From: Bacillota bacterium
Lineage (GTDB): Bacteria; Bacillota; Sulfobacillia; Thermaerobacterales; Thermaerobacteraceae
Length of the DNA: 8,485 bases
NCBI GenBank assembly: GCA_003242195.1
Contig: QGUQ01000066.1
Location: 1 to 8,485 of the forward strand
Direction of reading: 5' to 3'
The notes below the pieces were generated by a model, which was not told the DNA's origin, ran no database searches, and worked only from the letters and a program-made list of their open reading frames with translations. Shown piece by piece: positions 1 to 8,344 of this stretch; within the stretch, counting starts at the first letter, position 1, and the number at the start of each line of letters is the position of its first letter. Made by a program: the position numbers and the translations under genes.

Positions 1-161
1 CCACCGGCACCGACCGGCTTTCCCGGGGGCCCGCGCGGGGCGTGCCGGGGGTAGGAGGGGTCCTTCCCCTGTCCCCCGCCCTGGCCCCCGCGGTGCTCTA
101 CCACGCCCGCCGGCGCCGGCGGGGCCGGGGGGAGGGTGGCGATGGTCCCGCCGCAGGGTGA
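1..161 (+). CDS. C-terminal end of an upstream gene, possibly a membrane protein (partial)
   Basis: The frame with codons starting at position 3 is open from the window edge to a TGA at 159-161, and nearly all its third positions are G or C, as in the real genes here. The frame starting at position 1 stops at 52-54. The translation runs through a hydrophobic stretch (around GVLPLSPALAPAVLYH) into a run of arginines, ending in a Gly-rich tail, which resembles a last membrane helix followed by a positive cytoplasmic end. It would overlap the start of the next gene by about 20 bases, suggesting translational coupling. Too little is visible to name a family. It could also be non-coding GC-rich DNA that happens to lack stops. 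Confidence 0.35.
   Translation, partial: TGTDRLSRGPARGVPGVGGVLPLSPALAPAVLYHARRRRRGRGEGGDGPAAG
127..135 (+). promoter_or_regulatory. Ribosome binding site that sets the start of the glutamine-synthetase-like gene
   Basis: A GGGGGGAGG run ends six bases before ATG 142. The in-frame GTG at 136 directly abuts this run and would have no spacer, so the ATG at 142 is the better start. Confidence 0.6.
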
Positions 162-1443
162 GTGTCCGCAGTCGTTGCGCAACGCCGGGGTTCGCCTGGT
201 GCAACTGCTCTACGTGGACATGCTGGGGGTGCAGAAGGGGCTGACCCTACCCGCCCGCCAGGCGGCATGCGCCTGGGGGACGGGGGTGCGGGTGGACGGG
301 GCTTCCCTGGAAGGGTTCATCCGCGTCGAGGAGCGGGAGATGCGGCTGCGGGCCGACCCCCGCCCCTGGTGTCGTGCGCCGGGGGCGGACCCGCGGTTGT
401 CGGGGGGGGGCGCCCCCCCCGGTCTCTACGCGAGGAGGGGGCGCCCCTTCGCCGGCTGTCCCCGCCAGCGGCTGCGGGCCGCCGCCGGCCTGTTGGACGA
501 GCTGAAGTTGCGGGTGGAGTTCTCCTTCGAGGTCGAGTTCTACCTGCTGCACCGGCAGGCCGGCCAGCCGGTGCTGGAGTCGCCCGATCGCGTGGGCTAC
601 ATGGACCTGTCGGTGCGGGACGCGGGCGAGCCGGTGCGGCGGCGGATCGCCATGGCCCTGGAGGAGATGGGGCTGGCCGTGGAGTCGGCCCATCACGCCG
701 TGGCGCCGGCCCAGCACGAGATCGACCTGGGATGGCAAACGCCCCTGGTCGCCGCCGACCACCTGATGCTTTGCAAGCTGGCCGTCTACGAGTTGGCGGA
801 GCGCGCCGGCTTGCACGCCACCTTCCTGCCCAAGCCGCGGGTCGGGGACCACGGTTCCGGCCTGCACGTGCGCATGCGGTTGACCCCCCTCGAGGGCTGC
901 GCCCTGGACCGGGCCGCGGCCACCCGCCACTGGCTGGCGGGGCTGCTGCACCACGCGCGGCCCCTGTGTGCCCTGACCAATCCCCTGGTCAATTCCTACA
1001 AGCGGCTGGTGCCAGGCTTCGAGGCCCCGGTGCACGTGATCTGGGGCCGGAAGGGGCATGCACCGCTGGTGCGTGTCGTCGACGACTGGGACCGTGGCGA
1101 GCTGGAGCTGCGGGGCCCCGATCCCTGCTGCCACCCCTACCTGGCGCTGGCCGCCCTGTTACGCGCCGGAGCCGACGGGATCCGGCGCGGCCTGGTGCCC
1201 CCGCCGCCTGTGGAGGAGAACGTGCTGGAGATGCCCCCGGGAGAGATCGCCGCCCGCCGCATTGAGGCCCTCCCCGGCAGCCTCGGGGAGGCCCTGGACG
1301 ACATGCGGGGCAGCGGCCTGCTGCGTGACACCCTGGGGGAGTACCTGTTCAACTGCTACCTGGAAGCGAAGCGCATGGAGTGGGACATCTACCGGGTGCA
1401 GGTTCACCAGTGGGAACTGGAGCAGTACCTGCCCGTGTTCTAA
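142..1443 (+). CDS. Glutamine synthetase family protein (GSI type, divergent active site)
   Basis: 433 residues, close to the about 444 of Firmicute GSI-alpha enzymes, which make glutamine from glutamate, ammonia and ATP in a cytoplasmic dodecamer. Family landmarks run in order: VDGASLEGFIRVEE (from about residue 51; Asp52 is the Asp50 equivalent), FEVEF (Glu130 and Glu132, metal ligands), the HH.VAPAQHEID block (around 184), GSGLH (His242), NSYKRLVPGFEAP (Glu294), ELELR (Glu322 and Arg324) and a C-terminal VHQWELEQY. Several active-site positions deviate when aligned by eye to Salmonella GS numbering: E212 is Ala186, N264 is His237 and R339 is His306. The usual RxICDxY motif before Y96 is also missing, at a G/C palindrome. 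It is therefore a real GS fold but may use another amine, as the gamma-glutamylpolyamine ligases do, or may be weakly active. The downstream neighbours are convergent. Confidence 0.92.
   Translation: MVPPQGECPQSLRNAGVRLVQLLYVDMLGVQKGLTLPARQAACAWGTGVRVDGASLEGFIRVEEREMRLRADPRPWCRAPGADPRLSGGGAPPGLYARRGRPFAGCPRQRLRAAAGLLDELKLRVEFSFEVEFYLLHRQAGQPVLESPDRVGYMDLSVRDAGEPVRRRIAMALEEMGLAVESAHHAVAPAQHEIDLGWQTPLVAADHLMLCKLAVYELAERAGLHATFLPKPRVGDHGSGLHVRMRLTPLEGCALDRAAATRHWLAGLLHHARPLCALTNPLVNSYKRLVPGFEAPVHVIWGRKGHAPLVRVVDDWDRGELELRGPDPCCHPYLALAALLRAGADGIRRGLVPPPPVEENVLEMPPGEIAARRIEALPGSLGEALDDMRGSGLLRDTLGEYLFNCYLEAKRMEWDIYRVQVHQWELEQYLPVF
403..420. repeat. 18-base perfect palindrome of G and C runs inside the synthetase gene
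   Basis: Eight G, then CG, then eight C form a perfect self-complementary 18-mer, with one more G before it at 402. It encodes Gly-Gly-Gly-Ala-Pro-Pro (residues 88-93), where relatives carry a conserved strand ending in CD(I/V)Y. Reading stays open and the local length matches B. subtilis GlnA, so any length error would have to be compensated nearby. Confidence 0.8.
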
Positions 1444-1489
1444 CGGGCCCGTCTCGGCATGGCCGGGTCCTGCCCGGAAACGTTTGCCC

Positions 1490-1732
1490 TCAGTCCTGGA
1501 GCGCCCTGGCGATGGCCTCTCGGTTGCGACCGAAGCCCCGGAATACCTGGCCGTCGATGACGACGGTGGCGGTGACCCGGCTCTCGTACCGGTTCACCAG
1601 GCGGTCGTAGGCTTCGGGGTCCGCCGTCACGTCGTAGGACTCGAAGGGGATCCCCAGCTCCCGGAGGAACTCCTCTGCCTGGCGGCAATCGGCGCAACCG
1701 GGCTGCACGTACACCTCCACCTTGTGCGCCAC
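1490..1732 (-). CDS. Glutaredoxin-like / NrdH-type thioredoxin-fold protein
   Basis: 80 residues counted from GTG 1732, which has GAGGGGG at 1740-1746 seven bases upstream; GTGs at 1759 and 1753 lack that support. It opens with a beta strand (KVEVYVQPG) followed by the redox motif Cys-Ala-Asp-Cys (about residues 13-16), a helix (RQAEEFLRELGIPF), the ESYDVTADPEA segment and the TVVIDGQVFRGF hairpin, which is the compact glutaredoxin fold at its usual size. The family passes electrons through a CxxC dithiol to partners such as reductases. The residue before TVVID is Ala, whereas the family has a cis-proline there (usually TPT). It is 72 bases downstream of the DUF192 gene on the same strand, so the two may share a transcript. 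The partner is unknown. Confidence 0.85.
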   Translation of the reverse strand: MAHKVEVYVQPGCADCRQAEEFLRELGIPFESYDVTADPEAYDRLVNRYESRVTATVVIDGQVFRGFGRNREAIARALQD

Positions 1733-1739
1733 TCCCTCA

Positions 1740-1746
1740 CCCCCTC
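1740..1746 (-). promoter_or_regulatory. Ribosome binding site of the glutaredoxin-like gene
   Basis: GAGGGGG on the - strand lies seven bases before GTG 1732 and selects this start over the two upstream GTG codons. Confidence 0.5.
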
Positions 1747-1804
1747 GCGGCACCCGCACAGGTGGAACCCGCCGCGCCCGCGCGGGTGGACAGGCTTCGT
1801 ACCC

Positions 1805-2203
1805 TTATTCTCGCCTTTCCAGATTTCCCGGTTCGAGCGGTTCCCACTCCAGGAGATCGCCCTCGATCGTACCGGTCCGGGCCAGGGTGCCGGCCGCCAG
1901 TTCCAGCACGCTGTAGCCGCGGGCCACCGGCGGACCGATCCGGCCCGGCGCCAGCGGGTAGGCGCGGACGATCCGGCCGCGGCGGTCCAGGTGGACCACG
2001 TCGATGGGGAAGGCCATGCCGAGGCTGTGAACCCAGCGGCACGGTACCAGGAGCAGTCCCTCGCCGCTCTCCAGCCGGTGCCGCCCCAGCAGCCCCCGGC
2101 GTCGTGCCGCCCATGTGTCGGCGATCAGGACCCGCCCGGCCAGCAGGCAGCCGCGCGTACGGTTGTACACCCGTACGTACCGGGTGTGCCGGTCGGTTCC
2201 CAT
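1805..2203 (-). CDS. DUF192 (UPF0127) family protein
   Basis: 132 residues from ATG 2203 to TAA. The family's diagnostic blocks are all present: a basic segment before GLLGR (residues 37-41), GEGLLLVPC (47-55), VHSLGM.FPIDV (58-69), HLDRRGRIVRAYPLAPGRI, then a C-terminal strand with YSVLELAAGTL. This beta-rich domain is found alone, often secreted or lipid-anchored, in bacteria and archaea; no reaction is established. I see no signal peptide in this version, so it may be cytoplasmic. No Shine-Dalgarno sequence precedes ATG 2203, and in-frame GTGs at residues 10 and 12 are alternative starts, so the N-terminus is uncertain. It is divergent from the GH2-like gene and upstream of the glutaredoxin-like gene on the same strand. 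Confidence 0.87.
   Translation of the reverse strand: MGTDRHTRYVRVYNRTRGCLLAGRVLIADTWAARRRGLLGRHRLESGEGLLLVPCRWVHSLGMAFPIDVVHLDRRGRIVRAYPLAPGRIGPPVARGYSVLELAAGTLARTGTIEGDLLEWEPLEPGNLERRE
2157..2176. repeat. 20-base imperfect inverted repeat at the 5' end of the DUF192 gene
   Basis: GTACGG and CCGTAC arms flank a TGTACA-like centre; nine of ten symmetric base pairs match. It covers codons about 10-16 of the DUF192 gene. It could be an operator-like site if the true start is further downstream, or just codon-driven chance. Confidence 0.35.
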
Positions 2204-2323
2204 GCTGAAACGGTTCGCAAGGGGTTCGTCGAATCCTGTCGATCTCGCCGCCTCGCCGGAGGGCGGCCGGTTCTCGGCGGAGCGGCCGGGGCATAGGGTT
2301 GTCCCTGCGGGGAGGCGATCAAC
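2204..2323. other. Divergent intergenic region
   Basis: 120 bases separate the DUF192 gene (leftward) from the GH2-like gene (rightward), so promoters for both should lie here. On the - strand a TCGACA (2237-2242) resembles a -35 box (five of six), but no matching -10 follows at a normal distance. On the + strand only weak boxes are visible. I see no operator repeat. Confidence 0.3.
2309..2315 (+). promoter_or_regulatory. Ribosome binding site of the GH2-like gene
   Basis: GGGGAGG lies eight bases before GTG 2324 and supports that start. Confidence 0.6.
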
Positions 2324-4510
2324 GTGGCACGATGCCTCGACCTGTCGGGGACCTGGGAGGTGCGGGTGCCCGGGGCGGCGGAAGCCCCGCGGCCCATCCG
2401 CGTGCCGGACGAGCCCCCGGTACCGCTGGGCCGCCAGGTGCCGTCCGCGGTCTACCGGTACCGGTTCGAGCTGGGGAGCGCCGAGGTGGCCCTGCCCGGT
2501 GCTCGCCTGGAGCTGGACGGCGTGCTGGGCGGCGTCCGGGTCCGGCTGAACGGGGCGGACGTGGGACATCGCCCCGCGGGGATGGCGCCCCTCGCCCTGC
2601 CGGTGGCGGGCTTCCTCCGAGCCGGCAGCAACGATCTGGAGATTGAGGTGCGGGCGCCGGGCCGCGACGGGGCGGAGCGCGCCCTGTGGGGGGCTTACGA
2701 GCGGCCGGAGTGCCTGCCCGCGGGAACGTACCCGCCCGGGCTCACGGGTCCCGCACGCCTGGTCCTCTTCGACGGCGTCACCATCACCGGCGTGTACTGG
2801 CTGGTTCGTCCGGAAGGACCGCTCGTGCCCGGCGAGCCACCGGCCGTGGTCCACGTACGCTGCCGGGTGGCCTACGTGGCCACCCGCGCCGTCGCCGGTC
2901 GCTGCCGGTTGCGGCTGCGGCCGGAGGGGTTCGTGGCGCCGGGGGTGGAGGCCGCCTACGATGTCGAGGCGACCCCGGGGGAGGGGGCCTGGGACCTGTG
3001 GTGCTCCCTCCCGTCGCCCCGCCTGTGGACCGTGTGGGAGCGCGGCCGGCCGCACCTCTACCGCCTGGAAGTCCTGTTCGAGGAGGAGGCGGGTGCCGCG
3101 GCGCCCAAGGGGGCGCCCGGTAGGGGGACACCACCGGCCGGGGCGAAGGCGCTCGGATCCGGACAACCCGCGCCCGGGGTGGCGTGCTGGACGGGCTACG
3201 TGGGCATCCGGACGGTGGAGTTCAAGGACGGCATTTTCCACCTCAATGGCGAACCTCTCTTCTGCCGGGGCGCCTGCCTGTTGCCTCCGCCGCGGTGGCC
3301 GGGAGCCACCGGCGGGCGGCAGGCTGCCGCCTTCGTCCGCCGTGCTCGGACCCTGCAGCTGAACGCGCTGCGGGTATACGCCCACCGGGCCCACCCGGCG
3401 GTCTACGAGGCGGCTAGCCGCCTGGGGATCGTCCTCTGGCAGGACGTGCCTCTGACGGGGGACCCCCGGCCCGGAGACGCGGAGGCGTTGCGGTGCCAGC
3501 TGCCCGGCTGGGTGCAGACGGTGGGAGCCTGGCCCGCCGTCATCGCGTGGTCCGCTTCCCAGGAACCGGCGGCACCTCCCCTCGCCCGGGCGGGAGGACC
3601 GGCGGAGGCCGCCGGAGGGAGCCGCCGGTGGGGCCCCGTTCGGTGGCCCGCGCTCCTGCGGCTGCCGGTGACGAGGCGGGCTGTCCGGGCCGTGGCACGG
3701 GAGCTGGCGGAGCTGGACCCCGGGCGCCCGGTGATCGAGCGGGCGGGAGCCTTCAATCTCTGGCGGGGTGGGGATGCCCGGCTGTTCCCGGGCAGGTGGA
3801 CGGTCCGGGCCGGCGATCCCGCCTTCCTGCTGCGGGTGGTCCCTTACGCCGCCACCCTGGTCTCGTCCTTCGGTGTGACGGCCACCGGCCAGGCGGCCTT
3901 TGCCCGCGCGGTGATGGAGGCGTTACGCCGGCGCCGGGCCCAGCCCTCCGGGGGCGGGTTCCTCTTCGCCCTGAACGATGCCTGGCCGGGTACCGGATAC
4001 GGTCTTTACGACGCCGAGGGCAGGCCGCGGCCGGCGGCCCGGGCCTACCGCGAAGCCTGCCTGCCGGCCCGCCTGCTGGCCGAACCCCCGCGACGGCCCC
4101 TGCAGCCCGGGGGGCGGCTACGCCTTCCCCTCTGGCTGGTGAACGACACCGCCCGGCGGTTGCATGGCAGCGGTCGATGGGAGGTCCGGGCAGGGGACCG
4201 GCTGCTGGCCGCCCAAACCTTCTTATGTGAAGCTGGACCCGGCAGCGTGGTCCCCGCGGGTTGGGCCGAGGTGCGGCTGCCGGCCTCTCCGGACCTGCCG
4301 GTGGTGCTGGTCCTGCGCCTGGAGGCGGCGCCCGTGGTCGCCGAGGCGGTCTACCTCCTGCCGCTGGCGGCGGGTGGTGCGACCACCGGCCGGGTGGCGG
4401 CGGCCGCCCCGGAAGGGGAGGAGCCCCGGTCCCATGGCCCGGCCGGGAACCCGGCCGGGGGCGCGTTCGTCCTAAGGGGGGGAGGCGGGTCTCCGCAGCA
4501 TTCCCATTGA
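2324..4510 (+). CDS. Glycoside hydrolase family 2 (beta-mannosidase-like) protein, nucleophile position substituted
   Basis: 728 residues with the GH2 plan. Residues about 5-150 form the N-terminal sugar-binding domain (DLSGTWEV, then VYRYRFEL). An Ig-like domain follows to about 250, then a low-complexity Ala/Gly/Pro linker (about 253-286). The barrel entry is GIRTVEFKDGIFHLNGEPLFCRG (from about 294), followed by NALRVYAHRAHP and GIVLWQD (about 368). The acid/base motif is WSASQE with Glu414 (relatives have Asn-Glu). LNDAWPGTGYGLYDAEGRPRP (about 549-570) closely matches beta-mannosidase C-terminal barrel motifs. The nucleophile motif, normally VSEFG, reads VSSFG, with Ser515 in place of Glu. 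Active members hydrolyse beta-linked sugars by a retaining mechanism that needs this Glu, so this one may be a sugar-binding pseudoenzyme. There is no signal peptide, implying a cytoplasmic protein. The next gene is a GT2 synthase, which suggests a polysaccharide role; the substrate is unknown. Confidence 0.9.
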   Translation: MARCLDLSGTWEVRVPGAAEAPRPIRVPDEPPVPLGRQVPSAVYRYRFELGSAEVALPGARLELDGVLGGVRVRLNGADVGHRPAGMAPLALPVAGFLRAGSNDLEIEVRAPGRDGAERALWGAYERPECLPAGTYPPGLTGPARLVLFDGVTITGVYWLVRPEGPLVPGEPPAVVHVRCRVAYVATRAVAGRCRLRLRPEGFVAPGVEAAYDVEATPGEGAWDLWCSLPSPRLWTVWERGRPHLYRLEVLFEEEAGAAAPKGAPGRGTPPAGAKALGSGQPAPGVACWTGYVGIRTVEFKDGIFHLNGEPLFCRGACLLPPPRWPGATGGRQAAAFVRRARTLQLNALRVYAHRAHPAVYEAASRLGIVLWQDVPLTGDPRPGDAEALRCQLPGWVQTVGAWPAVIAWSASQEPAAPPLARAGGPAEAAGGSRRWGPVRWPALLRLPVTRRAVRAVARELAELDPGRPVIERAGAFNLWRGGDARLFPGRWTVRAGDPAFLLRVVPYAATLVSSFGVTATGQAAFARAVMEALRRRRAQPSGGGFLFALNDAWPGTGYGLYDAEGRPRPAARAYREACLPARLLAEPPRRPLQPGGRLRLPLWLVNDTARRLHGSGRWEVRAGDRLLAAQTFLCEAGPGSVVPAGWAEVRLPASPDLPVVLVLRLEAAPVVAEAVYLLPLAAGGATTGRVAAAAPEGEEPRSHGPAGNPAGGAFVLRGGGGSPQHSH

Positions 4511-4540
4511 CGCCCGCCCCGCGGGCGATATCTTCTCTTT
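4511..4540 (+). terminator. Intrinsic terminator after the GH2-like gene
   Basis: Immediately after the TGA, CGCCCGC, a CCC loop and GCGGGCG form a perfect seven-pair GC stem (4511-4527), followed by a T-rich tail (4528-4540, interrupted by C). It would separate or attenuate transcription into the glycosyltransferase gene 50 bases downstream. Confidence 0.55.
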
Positions 4541-4576
4541 CTGGAGGAAGCTGGCCGGCGGTTCCGCAGGCTGGTT

Positions 4577-4583
4577 GGGAGGG
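4577..4583 (+). promoter_or_regulatory. Ribosome binding site of the glycosyltransferase gene
   Basis: GGGAGGG six bases before GTG 4590 fixes that start. The in-frame TTG at 4575 lies before this site and is not favoured. Confidence 0.6.
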
Positions 4584-4589
4584 ATTTCC

Positions 4590-5849
4590 GTGACCTATCT
4601 CGATCCGGCGGCGACCATGGGCGGGGCGCCGGTCTGGCCGATGTGGATCCTGCGCGGGCTGCAGGCGGTCGTCGTCTTCGTGATCCTTTACAACCTGGTG
4701 GTGTACCTGGGCGGCCTCCGCAACCCGCGGCCGGTGCCGCGCCACGCACCGCGGTTCCGCTTCGCGGTGCTGGTTCCGGCCCACAACGAGGCGGCGGTGA
4801 TCGGGCCGCTGATCGAGAGCCTGCTGCGGCAGGAGTATCCCCGCGAGCTGTATGACGTGTACGTGGTGGCCGACAACTGCACCGATGGGACCGCGGCCGC
4901 CGCTCGGGCGGCCGGCGCCATCGTGTGGGAGCGCCACGACACGCGGCGGCGGGGCAAGCAGTACGCGGTCGCCTACGCCCTCGAGCGCATCGCCAGCGTG
5001 GGCCGTCGGTACGACGCGGTGGTCATGTTCGACGCGGACAACTTGGTGCCGGCCAACTTCCTTCAGGTGATGAACGACCGCCTGGCGGCGGGTGAGAAGA
5101 TCATCCAGGCGTACGTGGACGCCAAGAACCCCGACGACAGCTGGGTGTCGGCCGCCTTCGCCATCAGCTTCTGGATGAGCAATCGCTGGCGCCTCCAGGC
5201 CCGGCACAACTGGGGCCTCTGTGGCGCCCTGGCGGGTACCGGCATGTGCATCGCCTGGGAGGTGCTGGAACGGGTCGGCTGGGACGTCCACACGCTCACG
5301 GAAGACCTGGAGTTCTCCGCCAAGGCGCTGCTGCACGGCTACGTGACCACCTTTGCCCGGGAGACGCGGATCTACGACGAGAAGGTGGTGACCTTCATCG
5401 CCTCGTGCCGGCAGCGGTTGCGCTGGGCGCGGGGCAACGTGCAGGTGATGCTGATCCATGCGCCGCGGCTGCTGTGGGCCGGCCTGCGGGAGCTCGATCC
5501 CGTCAAGCTGGAGTTCGTGCTCGATCTGACGCGGCCGCTGCACCTGATCCTGACGGCCGCCGCGGCCATGGCCAACCTGCTGTGGGGGCCGGAACTGGCC
5601 CGTTGGGGCTGGTTGGAGATGCCGGACCTGCCCCTGCGGCTGACGGCGCTGTTCGCCGTGTTGGGCCCGCTAGCGGTGCTGGTCCTGGACCGGCTGCCGG
5701 TGCGGACCTATCGTTTCGCGCCGCTGCTGCCCATCTTCCAGTACTCGTGGATCGTGCTGGTGCTGTGGGCGTTGCTGACGCCGCGAAACCGGGAGTGGGC
5801 GCACACCATCCACACCCGGTCCGTGCGGCTGGGGGAGCTGTCCCGCTAG
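4590..5849 (+). CDS. Membrane-bound family 2 glycosyltransferase (synthase-like)
   Basis: 419 residues from GTG 4590. A single N-terminal membrane helix (about 17-40) precedes a cytoplasmic GT-A domain: LVPAHNE (about 61), VVADNCTDGT for nucleotide-sugar binding, the metal-binding DADN (148-151), GTGMCI, TED (237-239, the general-base motif) and QRLRW (275-279). The last two are the D...QxxRW signature shared with cellulose, hyaluronan and poly-GlcNAc synthases. Three more hydrophobic segments (about 315-335, 345-365, 373-395) end the protein. It should transfer sugar from a nucleotide donor at the cytoplasmic face to a growing glycan or lipid acceptor; donor and product cannot be read from the sequence. 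At this size it resembles the short YdaM-like Firmicute synthases rather than full BcsA. The GH2-like gene upstream is the only sugar-related neighbour. Confidence 0.94.
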   Translation: MTYLDPAATMGGAPVWPMWILRGLQAVVVFVILYNLVVYLGGLRNPRPVPRHAPRFRFAVLVPAHNEAAVIGPLIESLLRQEYPRELYDVYVVADNCTDGTAAAARAAGAIVWERHDTRRRGKQYAVAYALERIASVGRRYDAVVMFDADNLVPANFLQVMNDRLAAGEKIIQAYVDAKNPDDSWVSAAFAISFWMSNRWRLQARHNWGLCGALAGTGMCIAWEVLERVGWDVHTLTEDLEFSAKALLHGYVTTFARETRIYDEKVVTFIASCRQRLRWARGNVQVMLIHAPRLLWAGLRELDPVKLEFVLDLTRPLHLILTAAAAMANLLWGPELARWGWLEMPDLPLRLTALFAVLGPLAVLVLDRLPVRTYRFAPLLPIFQYSWIVLVLWALLTPRNREWAHTIHTRSVRLGELSR

Positions 5850-5944
5850 CGGCGGCGTTGCCCAGTCCCCCTCGGCGGTGGGAACCATTGCGGCCCCGGT
5901 CAAGGGAGCCGATGACGCGGGCCCATCCCGTGACCACGGACCCG

Positions 5945-5990
5945 AGGCCCACCCGCGGGGAGTCGTACCGAGGGTGGGCCTTCGCTTGTC
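5945..5990 (+). terminator. Probable terminator downstream of the glycosyltransferase gene
   Basis: AGGCCCACCC (5945-5954) pairs perfectly with GGGTGGGCCT (5972-5981), a ten-pair stem with a 17-base loop, followed by TCGCTTGTCTT. The T content after the stem is moderate and the hairpin lies about 95 bases past the stop codon, so this is a likely but not certain terminator. Confidence 0.45.
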
Positions 5991-6189
5991 TTGCCGCCGG
6001 CCGGAGTCCTGCCCGTCCTCCTGCCGGCTTGCGCCGGTGGGCGACCCCTCCAGCCCCACGACAACGAGAACGGGCCCTCCCTCGATGGGTTCCAGGCGCC
6101 GGACGGCCGACCCTTGCACGGCGTGGTCGTCGGCGCCCGTCTGGATGAAGCGAAGGGCTCAAACTCATCGGCGACGAACAGCGGTGCGT

Positions 6190-6195
6190 TACAAT
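6190..6195 (+). promoter_or_regulatory. -10-like element just before the exporter gene
   Basis: TACAAT matches the sigma-A -10 consensus in five of six bases and ends nine bases before ATG 6205. A start site about seven bases downstream would give an almost leaderless mRNA. No good -35 box is seen at 16-19 bases upstream. Confidence 0.35.
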
Positions 6196-6204
6196 ACCCA
6201 CGTC

Positions 6205-8139
<1,935 letters not shown>

Positions 8140-8240
8140 GAATCCGGGTGATGCCACGAGGGCAGGCAGCCCCGTCCCTTCCGCGGGTCCTTCTCGATGG
8201 GGGCATGCAGAAGGATCGTGTGGCGGATTGCGGGAAGTGT

Positions 8241-8279
8241 GCCTCGCCGGTCTTCCGGCAGGCTTCGCGCCGCTTTCGT
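8241..8279 (+). terminator. Candidate terminator hairpin downstream of the exporter gene
   Basis: GCCT, a bulged C, GCCGG, the loop TCTT, CCGGC and AGGC form a nine-pair stem (8241-8263), followed by a T- and C-containing stretch including CGCTTTCGT. It lies about 100 bases after the exporter stop. The tail is only weakly T-rich, so it may instead be part of a structured leader for the next gene. Confidence 0.35.
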
Positions 8280-8287
8280 GCTTACGC

Positions 8288-8339
8288 CATGGAACCGCTT
8301 GGTTTCATGTCAGGCGGGCCACGGGGCGGTGCCCTGGCC
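8288..8339 (+). other. Two further hairpins in the leader of the thioesterase gene
   Basis: CATGGAACC (8288-8296) pairs with GGTTTCATG (8301-8309) around a GCTT loop, nine pairs including one G-U. Next, GGCCA and TGGCC (8317-8321, 8335-8339) enclose a GGG/CCC inner stem with one bulged C. With the 8241-8263 hairpin this makes three successive stems in about 100 bases. I do not recognise a known riboswitch or T-box. Confidence 0.35.
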
Positions 8340-8344
8340 GAAAC

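Larger units (their letters stand above)
5850..6204. other. Long region without a convincing gene
   Basis: 355 bases between the glycosyltransferase stop and the exporter start. It holds a terminator-like hairpin (5945-5981) and a -10-like box just before the exporter. Open frames cross it on both strands, including one extending the exporter upstream and one antisense to the glycosyltransferase end, but none shows a recognisable domain or a ribosome binding site. I see no tRNA or repeat here. Confidence 0.55.

Noticed and set aside
46..78. Two-part G/C hairpin near the window start
   Set aside because: The arms pair (CGGGGG/CCCCCG and AGGGG/CCCCT) but it lies inside a frame that looks coding, and no T tract follows.
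1463..1477. Hairpin CCGGG/CCCGG between the convergent synthetase and glutaredoxin-like genes
   Set aside because: Only five pairs with no T tract on either strand, so a terminator call is not supported.
1805..3394. Long - strand open frame extending the DUF192 gene upstream through the GH2-like gene
   Set aside because: The upstream 400 residues are antisense to a well-supported gene and show no domain; only the last 132 residues match DUF192.
5670..6119. 149-codon open frame on the - strand across the non-coding region and the glycosyltransferase 3' end
   Set aside because: It overlaps about 180 bases of a certain gene antisense, has no ribosome binding site and shows no recognisable domain. 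Part of it (around GGPVLVVVGLEGS) looks protein-like, but the high-GC composition keeps frames open by chance.
5878..6204. Upstream extension of the exporter frame to GTG 5878
   Set aside because: The added 109 residues have no domain or membrane segment, run across a terminator-like hairpin, and would make an exporter longer than the family norm.
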